From Pseudorhizobium flavum (GTDB lineage: Bacteria > Pseudomonadota > Alphaproteobacteria > Rhizobiales > Rhizobiaceae): 64,000 nt of DNA. The DNA lies in the NCBI RefSeq assembly GCF_902502825.2, contig NZ_LR723670.1:2790001-2854000 (forward strand), in the 5' to 3' direction. This document shows, piece after piece, positions 53,071 through 61,027 of the stretch; position 1 is the first letter of the stretch, and every line of letters starts with the position of its first letter. The notes under the pieces were generated by a model. That model searched no databases, was not told the DNA's origin, and saw only the letters and a list, made by a program, of their open reading frames with translations. Made by a program: the position numbers and the translations under genes.

Positions 53071-54324
53071 TCAGTGTGCGACGGCCGCGGCAGCGGCCTC
53101 GTCGATCAGGCGCCCGGTGCGGAACCGGTCGAGCGTCAGGCCTGCCGCCAGCTTGTGCGGCTCGCCTTTGGCGATCAGGTGGGCGAAGAGGTTGGCAGAA
53201 CCGGGCGTAGCCTTGAAGCCGCCCGTCCCCCAGCCGCAGTTGACGAACAGGTTCGGCACCGGTGTCACGCCCTGGATCGGTGAACGGTCCGGCGTGTTGT
53301 CGGTGATGCCGCCCCACTGGCGCATCATCTTCACGCGGCGGAACATCGGGAAGAGTTCGCAGATGGCATCGAGCGTATGGGTGATGATCTGCAGCCCACC
53401 CGTCTGCGAATAGGAATTGTATTGGTCAGTACCGGCGCCGATGACAAGTTCGCCCTTGTCCGACTGCGAAATATAGGCATGCACCGTGTTCGACATGACG
53501 ACGCAGGGGAAGATCGGCTTCAGCGGCTCGGAGACCAGCGCCTGCAGCGGCGTCGAATGAAGCGGCATGCGCACCCCCGCCATCTCCATCACGACGGACG
53601 AATGGCCGGCGGCGGAGACGCCAAGCTTCTTCGCCCCCATGAAGCCGCGATTGGTTTCGACCCCCGTCACCTCGCCGTTCGGGCCGCGGCGGATGCCGGT
53701 GACTTCGGTATTCTGGATGATGTGGACGCCCCGGTCGGAGGCCGCGCGGGCATAACCCCAGGCGACGGCATCATGGCGTGCCGTGCCGCCGCGCCGCTGC
53801 AGCGCCGCACCGTTGATCGGATAGCGGGCGGTCTTCGAGATATCGAGAACCGGCACATAGGCCTTCGCCTCTTCCGGCGTCAGCCATTCGTTGTCGATTC
53901 CATAGAGCCGGTTGGCGTTGATGTGCCGCTTGAAGCTCTGCATGTCATGCGTGTTGTGCGACAGCATCATCACGCCGCGCGGCGAATACATGACGTTGTA
54001 GTTGAGGTCCTGGCTCAAGCCTTCCCACAGCTTCAGGGAATGCTCGTAGATGTCCATGCTCTCTTCGTAGAGATAGTTGGAGCGGATGATCGTCGTGTTG
54101 CGGCCGGTATTGCCGCCCCCGAGCCAGCCCTTCTCCAGCACCGCGACATTGGTGATGCCGTGTTCCTTGGCAAGATAGTAGGCCGCACCAAGCCCGTGCC
54201 CGCCGCCGCCGATGATGATCACATCATAGCTGGAGCGGGGCTCCGGCGAGGACCACTGGGCTTCCCAACCCTTGTGACCGCGAAGTGCTTCGCGGGCCAC
54301 GGCGAAGACCGAATATTTGCGCAT
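53071..54324 (-). CDS. soxB: Sarcosine oxidase beta subunit
   Basis: A 417-residue flavoprotein that oxidises the N-methyl group of sarcosine. FAD binding is shown by YDVIIIGGGGHGLGAAYYLAKEHG (residues 33-56). His184 in RGGTARHDAVAWG lies where covalent FMN attaches in characterised heterotetrameric enzymes. The C-terminal WGGITDNTPDRSPIQG and NCGWGTGGFKATPGS are DAO-family motifs. The length equals typical SoxB. ATG 54322-54324 has GAAGG upstream; the frame extends 24 further codons without similarity. It is the first gene of the operon soxB-membrane protein-soxD-soxA-soxG. No regulatory gene adjoins it. Confidence 0.95.
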   Translation of the reverse strand: MRKYSVFAVAREALRGHKGWEAQWSSPEPRSSYDVIIIGGGGHGLGAAYYLAKEHGITNVAVLEKGWLGGGNTGRNTTIIRSNYLYEESMDIYEHSLKLWEGLSQDLNYNVMYSPRGVMMLSHNTHDMQSFKRHINANRLYGIDNEWLTPEEAKAYVPVLDISKTARYPINGAALQRRGGTARHDAVAWGYARAASDRGVHIIQNTEVTGIRRGPNGEVTGVETNRGFMGAKKLGVSAAGHSSVVMEMAGVRMPLHSTPLQALVSEPLKPIFPCVVMSNTVHAYISQSDKGELVIGAGTDQYNSYSQTGGLQIITHTLDAICELFPMFRRVKMMRQWGGITDNTPDRSPIQGVTPVPNLFVNCGWGTGGFKATPGSANLFAHLIAKGEPHKLAAGLTLDRFRTGRLIDEAAAAAVAH

Positions 54325-54453
54325 GTCGCCTTCGACTCCCTGGAGGAACGGAGTTCTGTTAGAGACATACCCATCGCAAATCAACACGGCCCGCAATGGC
54401 TCTTTTGCGACGCATGCAGAGGATTGTTTTGCTAATGTCGCCAGAGGCCTGAA

Positions 54454-55076
54454 TCAGCGGCGCGGCGCCATCGCACGCTGGAATACACTGTTACAAAATG
54501 CCGGTGTCAGTAGCGCGTTCGTCTGCTCGCCGCGCGACTTGTCATAGCTGCTGACGCAGGCGACGGTGAGTGCCGAGAGGGTGGCATTCTGCGTTCCGAT
54601 GGAGGACGCTACCGGCTCCCCCTTCAGCGTGTCGCTCCCGACCAGCGCCACCAGCAGGGCGCCATACTGGCTGAGGATCATCGCGTAGGCGTCGTGGCCG
54701 ATCACCCCGTTCGCATAGCTCTGGCAGGCATTGTAGAGCCCATCGCGTAGCGCCAGCACAGCGGCGGCGCGCCCTTCGCCTTCGTCAATGGTCTCCGTGG
54801 ATGAAAGCTCTCCATCCACCGTCCGGGTACCCGCCGGCGAGGGCAGATCGAGCTTTGCCTTGCGCGTGAAGTTGAAGGCATGGCGTAATCCGGGCTCGGC
54901 TCGGTACAGACGACGGGAGGCATGCCGTAACGTTGGCGCTCGGTGATGATCCGGAGATTGCCGGTGGTCGAGAGGCCAATGGTTTCGCCGAAAGCGATCT
55001 TGCCTGCGCCGGCGTTCGGCGAGCAGGACGTCAGCGGCAGCACCGCCATCAAAGCCGCGAGCACCTGCGTCCGCAT
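54454..55076 (-). pseudogene. Frameshifted lipoprotein gene of unknown function
   Basis: Two overlapping frames make one protein when joined. The first frame gives a signal peptide with lipobox LTSC and IAFGETIGLSTTGNLRIITERQ, ending sensibly at PSPDYA. The second gives FNFTRKAKLDLPSPAG, then ALRDGLYNACQSYANGVIGHDAYAMILSQYGALLVALVGS and the C-terminal LLTPAFCNSVFQRA. The break is at about 54879-54882; adding one G there (GCCATG-GCC) would give an unbroken protein of about 208 residues. The remnant may be a real lesion or a sequencing error. Similar rhizobial lipoproteins exist in my memory, but I cannot name the family. ATG 55074-55076 (or GTG 55079) follows GGAGGGG. Confidence 0.7.
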
Positions 55077-55380
55077 CACACCCCTCCGCCCCTGTCGCCT
55101 TCAGCAAACAACACTATGACGCTTTTACCATAAATTGCAACAATGCCGAGATGCAACCTAAAGCTTTCCTGAGTTGGCAAGATCGGTTGGCTGGAGTAGA
55201 TCGCCCGTGCCGCGCACGATATTTTTGGCAGGCCGTCGCCTCGGAGTATCTGGACTTCCGACCCTGCCTCTGCTATCTGCCGAACCAATCGCACGGCTTT
55301 CCGGCCGGGCACAGTTATTCTTTCGCCTCGAATCGGCATGGATTTCCGGCGAGCAACCAAACCAAGGAACGGGATTACAC
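55077..55380. other. Gene-free region between the lipoprotein pseudogene and rpsU
   Basis: About 300 bases separate the divergent pseudogene and rpsU. Open frames here show no protein-like sequence. It must hold the promoters of both genes, but I see no convincing -35/-10 pair or hairpin. AAGGA lies about 14 bases before the rpsU start. Confidence 0.5.
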
Positions 55381-55608
55381 GTGCAGGTACTTGTCCGCGA
55401 CAACAACGTTGATCAGGCTCTCCGCGCTCTCAAGAAGAAGATGCAGCGCGAAGGCATCTTCCGGGAAATGAAGATGCGCGACTATTACGAAAAGCCTTCC
55501 CAGAAGCGTGCGCGTGAAAAGGCGGAAGCCGTTCGCCGCGTCCGCAAGCTGGCCCGCAAGCGCATGCAGCGCGAAGGCCTGATCGCCGCTCCGCGCGCAG
55601 GCCGCTGA
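55381..55608 (+). CDS. rpsU: Small ribosomal subunit protein bS21
   Basis: A 75-residue very basic protein: [31 protein letters not shown]...[12 protein letters not shown] matches alphaproteobacterial bS21. It binds near the 3' end of 16S rRNA in the 30S platform and helps initiation. Translation starts at GTG 55381; the frame is open upstream but without similarity. Rhizobia often have two rpsU genes. A short GC hairpin with TTTTT overlaps the stop codon, suggesting a single-gene transcript. The C-terminal IAAPRAGR is an extension over some homologues. Confidence 0.95.
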   Translation: MQVLVRDNNVDQALRALKKKMQREGIFREMKMRDYYEKPSQKRAREKAEAVRRVRKLARKRMQREGLIAAPRAGR

Positions 55609-55620
55609 TCGGCCGTTTTT
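55600..55620 (+). terminator. Probable rpsU terminator overlapping the stop codon
   Basis: A 5-bp stem GGCCG/CGGCC with a 5-base loop containing the TGA of rpsU is followed by GTTTTT. It is short but GC-rich and well placed. Confidence 0.5.
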
Positions 55621-55727
55621 CTGACGTTTTTGACGTGCTATTGAGGCGGTGGCGACTTGGGCGCCGCCGCCTTTCGCTTTTACCGGATCGACAATCCGCT
55701 CCTGAACGATACGAGGAACCGAGCCTG

Positions 55728-56612
55728 ATGGCCTTCAAGACTGCTGCTCCTTCGTCCGCAACCATCGGCTTTTTCACCATCACCCACCCGATTCGCGGCA
55801 AGGTCACTCTCTCGGCACTCGCGCTCGCCTCCTCCGTTCTTCTCGCCGGCTGCTCGACCACTTCCCAGACGACCGATCTCATCACCGTCGACCGCGCCCA
55901 GGGATCGGAAGAGAACATCTCGTCGCTGACGGCCGTCATCAATGCCAATCCCGGCGATCCGGAAGGCTACAACGTCCGCGGCTCCGCCTATGGACGGGCC
56001 GGCCAGTTCAGCCGAGCTCTCGACGATTTCAACCGCGCGATCCAGCTCAATCCGCAATTCTACCAGGCCTATGCCAACCGCGCCCTCGTCTACCGCAACA
56101 TGGGCAAGCCCGTGGAAGCCGCGAACGACTACAACCGTGCGCTCCAGCTGAACGCGAATTACGATGTCGCCTATATCGGCCGCGGCAACATCTACCGCCA
56201 GGCGGGCCGAAATGACGAAGCCTTCAACGACTTCAACCGAGCAATCCAGCTCGACACGACCGATGGTCGCGCCTTCCACAACCGCGGCCTGATCTACCAG
56301 CTTCGCGGCCAACACGCCCAGGCGATCGAGGATTTCTCCAAGGCGATCTCGCTCTCGCCGAACTCGCCGGAACCCTATAACGGCCGCGCCGTCTCCTATC
56401 TGGCGATGGGCGACGATGAGAACGCCTTCGCCGACATCAACACGGCGATCGCCTACAACGACAAGCTGGCCGAATCCTGGACCAACCAGGGCCTGGTCTA
56501 CGAGACCCGCGGCGACAGGGCCCGCGCCGCCAAGTCCTTTGCCCATGCCGCCCGTCTGGACCCCAACTACCAGCCGGCCAAGGACGGCCTCGCCCGCACG
56601 CGCAGCAGCTAG
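55728..56612 (+). CDS. TPR repeat lipoprotein
   Basis: A 294-residue lipoprotein: a long N-terminal leader (residues 1-45, with SALALASSVLLAGC as the lipobox) and six tetratricopeptide repeats from about residue 70 (for example GYNVRGSAYGRAGQFSRALDDFNRAIQLNPQ and AYIGRGNIYRQAGRNDEAFNDFNRAIQLD). It resembles NlpI-type proteins that serve as scaffolds for peptidoglycan hydrolases. ATG 55728 is chosen, with CGAGGAAC 8 bases upstream. Its TAG stop is completed by the first base of an IS end: TA belongs to the target and G to the element, so the protein is intact. Function is inferred from the repeat type only. Confidence 0.88.
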   Translation: MAFKTAAPSSATIGFFTITHPIRGKVTLSALALASSVLLAGCSTTSQTTDLITVDRAQGSEENISSLTAVINANPGDPEGYNVRGSAYGRAGQFSRALDDFNRAIQLNPQFYQAYANRALVYRNMGKPVEAANDYNRALQLNANYDVAYIGRGNIYRQAGRNDEAFNDFNRAIQLDTTDGRAFHNRGLIYQLRGQHAQAIEDFSKAISLSPNSPEPYNGRAVSYLAMGDDENAFADINTAIAYNDKLAESWTNQGLVYETRGDRARAAKSFAHAARLDPNYQPAKDGLARTRSS

Positions 56613-56628
56613 GTCCTGTTGACAAAGT
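56612..56628 (+). repeat. Left terminal inverted repeat of the IS unit
   Basis: GGTCCTGTTGACAAAGT; its exact reverse complement lies at 58751-58767. The preceding TA is repeated after the right end, as expected for a 2-bp or CTAG target site. Confidence 0.85.
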
Positions 56629-56681
56629 GGATTCCCAAATCAGTGGAAGCATGATTCAAGACTGCTTTTTAGGAGGCGGTT

Positions 56682-57463
56682 TTGGCACGCGGCGACCTGA
56701 CGGATATGGAATGGCGGATCATCGAAGGGCTTTTGCCGTCGGAGCGCGGTAGAAAGTCCCGGTCCGCGCATGACAATCGACGGTATCTGAACGGCATGCT
56801 ACATGTTCTGCGGGTCGGCTGCCCCTGGCGCGACATGCATGAGCGCTACGGAAAGTGGAATTCCGTCTATGTGCGCTTCCGCCGCTGGGCGGAACAAGGG
56901 GTGTGGGATGCACTGCTTGAAACGCTGGTCGAGTTGGGGCTGGCCGATGACCGGCAGCACCTGATCGACAGCACCACAGTTCGCGGCCACTCTCAGGCTG
57001 CGGGCGCTAAAGGGGGACTTATAAGGAGGCTTTTAGTCGATCACGTGGCGGCTTTTCGACGAAAATCCACGCCCGCGCAGACGGTCAGGGACGCCCTCTC
57101 GGCTTCCTCCTGACAGGCGGAGAGGCTTCCGACTACAATGCTGTTTCTGACCTGCTGGCGATGCCGGTTGGCAAGCCGAGGCGGTTTCTTGCCGACAAAG
57201 GATGTGACGCTGACTTTCTACGCGAGGAGTTGCTGCTCCAAGGGACCAGGCCGGTCATCCCGCCGAAGGCCAACCGGAAAGCCCCGCCCGCCTGCGACTT
57301 TAGAGCCTACAAGGATCGAAACCGCATCGAGCGGATGTTCAATCGGATCAAGCAGTTCCGTCGTGTTGCTACCCGATACGAGAAGACCCGAAAAATCTTT
57401 CGATGGCTTCCTCGCCCTGGCCGCCGCAAAAATATGGTTGCCATACTGTTGTCAACAAGACCC
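56682..57463 (+). pseudogene. IS5-family transposase, two frames, damaged 3' end
   Basis: The first frame starts at TTG 56682 (AGGAGG 6 bases before) and runs to 57113: LTDMEWRIIEGLLPSERGRKSR, NGMLHVLRVGCPWRDMHERYGKW, LIDSTTVRGHSQAAGAKGG (first catalytic Asp). The C-terminal half is in the -1 frame from about 57018: FSTKIHARADGQGRPLGFLLTGGEASDYN, FLADKGCDADFLREEL (second Asp) and KDRNRIERMFNRIKQFRR (Glu). The shift point AAAGGGGG resembles a programmed -1 slippage site of IS427-group elements. A second shift, one extra A in a five-A run (about 57391) compared with the four A in the fragment at 58694, breaks the C-terminus and joins it to the next gene's frame. The element is therefore probably inactive unless supplied in trans. 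Confidence 0.8.
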
Positions 57464-57499
57464 AAGTTTGGCCGGGTAACTCATTTGGAGGCAAAAATC

Positions 57500-58498
57500 T
57501 TGACTGTTGCTTTGGTGGGAACGTCGTCCTTTGATCGGTTCTTCAATCCAGCCCATGATGCCTTGCAACGGCGTGGCCATGGTGTGGCACGGTTCGTCAC
57601 GCGCGAGGAACTGCTTGCCGCCGTTGATGCACTGCAGTCTTTGGAAATCCTTGGCGCGACCTCAAGCTTTGCAGCCGACCGGGAGCTGTTTGCCAGGATG
57701 CCGCGTCTGCGCGCACTGGTTTCTCCGTTCACAGGGGTCGAAGGGTTCGATGTTTCGGCCGCGACGGAAAACGGCATCCTCGTGGCGAATGGCCAGATTG
57801 CGGAAAACACCGTCAGCATGGCCGAGGCCGCAGTTCTCTTCACCCTGGCTTCGCTCTATGACCTTCATGGCACGGAGCGCCACCTTCGCGAAAACCTGCC
57901 GCGTCCCTCGCAGGTCCGTGCGCGCATGCTCATGGGAAAGACAGTTGGCCTGATAGGCTTTGGCAAAATTGGACAGGCTATCGCGGAACGGCTGTCTGTA
58001 TGGGGCGTGAGGCTCGTCGCTTCGGTGCGCACGAGGCGATCGATGCCTGCCTACGTCACCTCCAAGAGCCTCGATGAAGTGCTCGCGACAAGCGATGTCG
58101 TTATCATGGCGGCTGCACTCACTCCTGAATCACGGGGAATGCTGGATCTTGACGCGTTGCGCCGAATGAAACCGGACGTGGTGTTTGTCAACATCGCGCG
58201 GGGCGGCATCATCCCCGACGATAGACTCGCCACGCTCGCCGCAGAGCGACCGGCTATGCGTCTTGCCCTCGATGTGTTCGACCCGGAGCCGTTGAAAGAG
58301 GATAGTCCGCTGCACGACCTTCCGAACGCCATCCTCACCCCACACATGGTGGGACATACGGTCGAGTCGCAGATGCGCCTGCGGGAGGCATTTTGCGAGA
58401 ACCTTCTCGCGGTGGCAGAGCGGCGGGTGCCTGAATACGTCGTCAATCCGTCTGTGATCGAAACGTGGCTGGGAAAACAGGACAGCCCACTGCTCTAA
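57500..58498 (+). CDS. D-isomer-specific 2-hydroxyacid dehydrogenase family protein
   Basis: A 332-residue NAD(P)-dependent oxidoreductase carried between IS copies. Visible features: the NAD-binding loop VGLIGFGKIGQAIAERL (residues 157-173), Arg in VNIARGGIIPDDRL, Glu in LDVFDPEPLKEDSPL, and the catalytic His in LTPHMVGHTVES. The start is TTG 57500 with GGAGG 8 bases before it, giving TVALVGTSSFDRF; the frame is open upstream only because it runs into the frameshifted transposase. There is no ATG near. The enzyme reduces 2-oxo acids or oxidises D-2-hydroxy acids; glyoxylate, hydroxypyruvate or phosphoglycerate-like substrates are all possible. The promoter is unknown; the damaged IS end lies just upstream. 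Confidence 0.86.
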   Translation: MTVALVGTSSFDRFFNPAHDALQRRGHGVARFVTREELLAAVDALQSLEILGATSSFAADRELFARMPRLRALVSPFTGVEGFDVSAATENGILVANGQIAENTVSMAEAAVLFTLASLYDLHGTERHLRENLPRPSQVRARMLMGKTVGLIGFGKIGQAIAERLSVWGVRLVASVRTRRSMPAYVTSKSLDEVLATSDVVIMAAALTPESRGMLDLDALRRMKPDVVFVNIARGGIIPDDRLATLAAERPAMRLALDVFDPEPLKEDSPLHDLPNAILTPHMVGHTVESQMRLREAFCENLLAVAERRVPEYVVNPSVIETWLGKQDSPLL

Positions 58499-58543
58499 TT
58501 GCGTCCGAGCTTGTATGACGTCGGCGTGATTGTCGCCGCCCAT

Positions 58544-58767
58544 TCCAAGGGATCAGGCCGGTCATCCCGCCGAAGACAAACCGGAAAGCCCCGCCCGTCT
58601 GCGACTTCAGAACCTACAAGGATCGAAACCGCATCGAGCGGATGTTCAATCGGATCAAGCAGTTCCGTTGTGTTGCTACCCGATACGACAAGACCCGAAA
58701 ATCTTTCGGTGGCTTCCTCGCCCTGGTCGCCGCAAAAATATGGTTGCCATACTTTGTCAACAGGACC
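58544..58767 (+). mobile_element. 3' fragment of an IS5-family element
   Basis: This 224-base stretch is similar to 57237-57462 of the complete copy, encoding the transposase end (RIERMFNRIKQFR, RKSFGGFLALVAAKIWLPYFVNRT) without the extra A seen in the first copy, and it ends in the intact right terminal repeat. It has lost the 5' two thirds of the element. Confidence 0.85.
58751..58767 (-). repeat. Right terminal inverted repeat of the IS unit
   Basis: Exact reverse complement of 56612-56628, followed by TAG. The corresponding inner end of the first IS copy (57445-57462) differs by an insertion and substitutions. Confidence 0.85.
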
Positions 58768-58805
58768 TAGTTGCGTCTTTACGCTCTCTGGATGAGTCCA
58801 GGCTG

Positions 58806-59690
58806 CTAGCTGCCACTCTGCCCGGAGCTGGGTACAGGCCCTGACGCCGCAAAGCCGGGGAGACCGTATCTTGCCACCAATCTGGCAATGCACGCATCAT
58901 TCCCCCCATTCTGCGTATTTGGGCTGCGAAGGTTTACGCTTTGACTACTGGGCCATTCCAGTATCCGCGTACGCCCGCCAATCTTTTTGGCTTCGTTCCC
59001 CTTTAGACGCCACATCCAATAGAGCCAGACGTCATCGGCGGTAGGGCATAGCGCTTGAAATAGGTCTTCGTTGCACACGTCCTCGTGGAACACCCCCGGA
59101 GGATAAAGAACACCCATCACGCCCGTCGGAAAAACGAGCGGTGACCGCCTCTCAGACCTAATCTTCTTCCACTCAGCATATGGCCGCGGCAAACCTGACG
59201 CGCCGACAGTAACCTCATGCGCGCGATGACAAATGATAGCGGGACTATTTGAATCATACGCCGAAATCAGCTCTTCGAGAAGGGTTTCACGATAGTAGAC
59301 GTCGTCGTCGAGAGTTACGATAAAACTGTCAGGATACAATCGGAGTGTCGGAATTATCTTCTTGAAAGACTTTAGATCTTCGCACTGGGCAATCTCCAGC
59401 CCTTCGTTCCTTAGCGCGAGGACGCTCTCAGGAAGATTAGCATAATCAGCACGTGAAACCCATAGAACGGTTTTATCGGCGCCAACGGATTGATGAAGTA
59501 TGCCCTTTAGGGTCAGCTCCAACACAGGAAAACGAGCGGAATAACTTGTCAGAGATACCACAAGCGGGTGAGGAAGCCCGTGAGGCTTAGGAGCGCGGGG
59601 CTGACGAACCCGTTGGGAAAGTTCGTTTAGTGCCCTTGCCACTCGCAGTTTGTGTTTGAGTTTCTGAACGAACGTCGAAAAATTCAGCAT
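58806..59690 (-). CDS. Glycosyltransferase-like protein
   Basis: A 294-residue protein with a GT-A type pattern: HPLVVSLTSYSARFPVLELTLKGILHQS near residues 40-70, a strand DKTVLWVSRADY, and TLDDDVYYRETLLEELI (DxD-like metal/sugar-nucleotide site) near residue 130. The C-terminal part contains CPTADDVWLYWMWRLKG, also seen in polysaccharide glycosyltransferases. I cannot name the sugar. ATG 59690 is chosen, with AGGG upstream; a TTG six codons earlier is open. The gene looks AT-richer than the rest of the window and lies 38 bases from the right IS end, so transfer together with, or next to, the mobile unit is likely. Whether the 3' end has been trimmed by the IS cannot be judged. Confidence 0.7.
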   Translation of the reverse strand: MLNFSTFVQKLKHKLRVARALNELSQRVRQPRAPKPHGLPHPLVVSLTSYSARFPVLELTLKGILHQSVGADKTVLWVSRADYANLPESVLALRNEGLEIAQCEDLKSFKKIIPTLRLYPDSFIVTLDDDVYYRETLLEELISAYDSNSPAIICHRAHEVTVGASGLPRPYAEWKKIRSERRSPLVFPTGVMGVLYPPGVFHEDVCNEDLFQALCPTADDVWLYWMWRLKGNEAKKIGGRTRILEWPSSQSVNLRSPNTQNGGNDACIARLVARYGLPGFAASGPVPSSGQSGS

Positions 59691-59812
59691 GCTACGCCCT
59701 GGCCTCAAAACCTTGAGAAGCTCACCGCGGATACCAGCCTCCTGAACTCACTTGTTCGCGTATCCAGGTGAAGCTTCCAAATTGCCTCGTCTTGCAGAAC
59801 AGGCTGCCTTAC

Positions 59813-60832
59813 CTATCGCCAGCCCAAGGCTGGCGCAACGTGCTTGAGGATCGCCTCGATCACGTGGGCGTTGTATTCGACGCCCAGTTGGTTCGGTACC
59901 GTCAGGAGCAGTGTATCGGCCTCCGCAATAGCCTCGTCGTTGCGCAGTTCCTCGATCAGCGCGTCCGGCTCTGCCGCGTAGGAACGGCCGAAGATGGCGC
60001 GGGTATTGGCGTCGAGATAGCCGATCGAATCCTCGTCCTTGCCGTGGCCGAAGTAGGCCCGGTCCATGTCGTTGACGATTGCGAAGATCGACCGCGAGAC
60101 GGAAACCCGCGGCGTGCGGTCATGGCCCGCCTCCTTCCATGCATCGCGATAGGCGCGGATCTGCTTGGCCTGCTGGATGTGGAAGGCCTCGCCCGTCTCG
60201 TCGTCCTTCAGCGTCGACGACTGCAGGTTCATGCCCAGCTTTGCAGCCCACACCGCCGTCGCGTTGGAACCGGCACCCCACCAGATGCGCTCGCGCAGGC
60301 CCTCCGAATAGGGCTCGAGACGAAGCAGCCCGGGCGGGTTGGGGAACATCGGCCGCGGGTTCGGCTGGGCGAAGCCCTCCCCCTTCAGGACGTCGAGAAG
60401 GACCTCCGCATGGCGACGCCCCATGTCTGCATCGCTCTGTCCCTCGCCCGGCTCGTAGCCGAAATAGCGCCACCCATCGATGACCTGCTCGGGGGAGCCA
60501 CGGCTGATGCCGAGTTGCAGGCGCCCACCGGCGATGAGATCCGCAGCACCAGCATCCTCGGCCATGTAGAGCGGGTTCTCGTAGCGCATGTCGATCACGG
60601 CCGTGCCGATCTCGATGCGGCTGGTCTTGGCTCCTACTGCCGCGAGCAGTGGAAACGGCGAGGCCAGTTGCCGGGCAAAATGGTGGACGCGGAAGTAGGC
60701 GCCGTCGGCACCAAGTTCCTCGGCTGCCACGGCCAGATCGATGGACTGCAGCAGAGCATCCTCGGCCGAGCGTGTGCCCGACTGTGGTGACGGCATCCAG
60801 TGGCCGAAGGAAAGGAAACCGATCTTCTTCAT
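59813..60832 (-). CDS. LLM class flavin-dependent oxidoreductase
   Basis: A 339-residue luciferase-like monooxygenase. The start MKKIGFLSFGHWMPSPQSGTRS, VAAEELGADGAYFRVHHFARQLASPFPLLAAV and RIEIGTAVIDMRYENPLYMAEDAGAADLIAGGRLQLGISRGSPEQVI are the typical FMN-barrel blocks of the family. AGGAG stands 8 bases before ATG 60832. No partner flavin reductase or sulfonate transporter genes are nearby, so the substrate (alkane-sulfonate-like, amine or aldehyde) cannot be chosen. A terminator of the TRAP operon stands upstream, so it has its own promoter. Confidence 0.9.
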   Translation of the reverse strand: MKKIGFLSFGHWMPSPQSGTRSAEDALLQSIDLAVAAEELGADGAYFRVHHFARQLASPFPLLAAVGAKTSRIEIGTAVIDMRYENPLYMAEDAGAADLIAGGRLQLGISRGSPEQVIDGWRYFGYEPGEGQSDADMGRRHAEVLLDVLKGEGFAQPNPRPMFPNPPGLLRLEPYSEGLRERIWWGAGSNATAVWAAKLGMNLQSSTLKDDETGEAFHIQQAKQIRAYRDAWKEAGHDRTPRVSVSRSIFAIVNDMDRAYFGHGKDEDSIGYLDANTRAIFGRSYAAEPDALIEELRNDEAIAEADTLLLTVPNQLGVEYNAHVIEAILKHVAPALGWR

Positions 60833-60987
60833 GGCATGCTCCTGCCGGTGGCGTTACGGCTTATATGGCACGTGGAGGCCACGGCGTCAGGTACCAGCTC
60901 ATTCCGGCCGCCGGACGGACCGTTCGCTCGTGCTGAACGATGCAGCCAATCCCGCTGCCTGACACTGCACCGGACCGGTCAGGAGCG

Positions 60988-61022
60988 AAGAACAAGCCCC
61001 GGACGTGCCGGGGCTTGTTCTT
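60988..61022 (-). terminator. Terminator of the TRAP transporter operon
   Basis: A perfect 15-bp stem from 60988 to 61002 pairs with 61008 to 61022 around a 5-base loop. It starts 6 bases after the dctM stop on the minus strand. The following bases contain few T, so it may be only partly intrinsic. Confidence 0.6.
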
Positions 61023-61027
61023 GGTAC

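Larger units (their letters stand above)
56612..58767 (+). mobile_element. IS5-family unit carrying a dehydrogenase gene between an IS copy and an IS fragment
   Basis: A 2156-base unit bounded by perfect 17-bp inverted ends (GGTCCTGTTGACAAAGT at 56612-56628 and its complement at 58751-58767) and by TA on both sides (within CTAG). Inside are a full IS copy (about 56612-57462), a D-2-hydroxyacid dehydrogenase gene (57500-58498), and a 3' fragment of the same IS (58544-58767). The inner right end of the first copy is damaged (about 57445-57462), so only the outermost ends match perfectly. That suggests the whole stretch may move as one unit. The insertion falls at the stop codon of the TPR lipoprotein gene. 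Confidence 0.7.

Noticed and set aside
57161..58498. A fused transposase-dehydrogenase protein of 445 residues
   Set aside because: The fusion exists only because one extra A shifts the transposase end; a TTG with GGAGG at 57500 gives a complete dehydrogenase.
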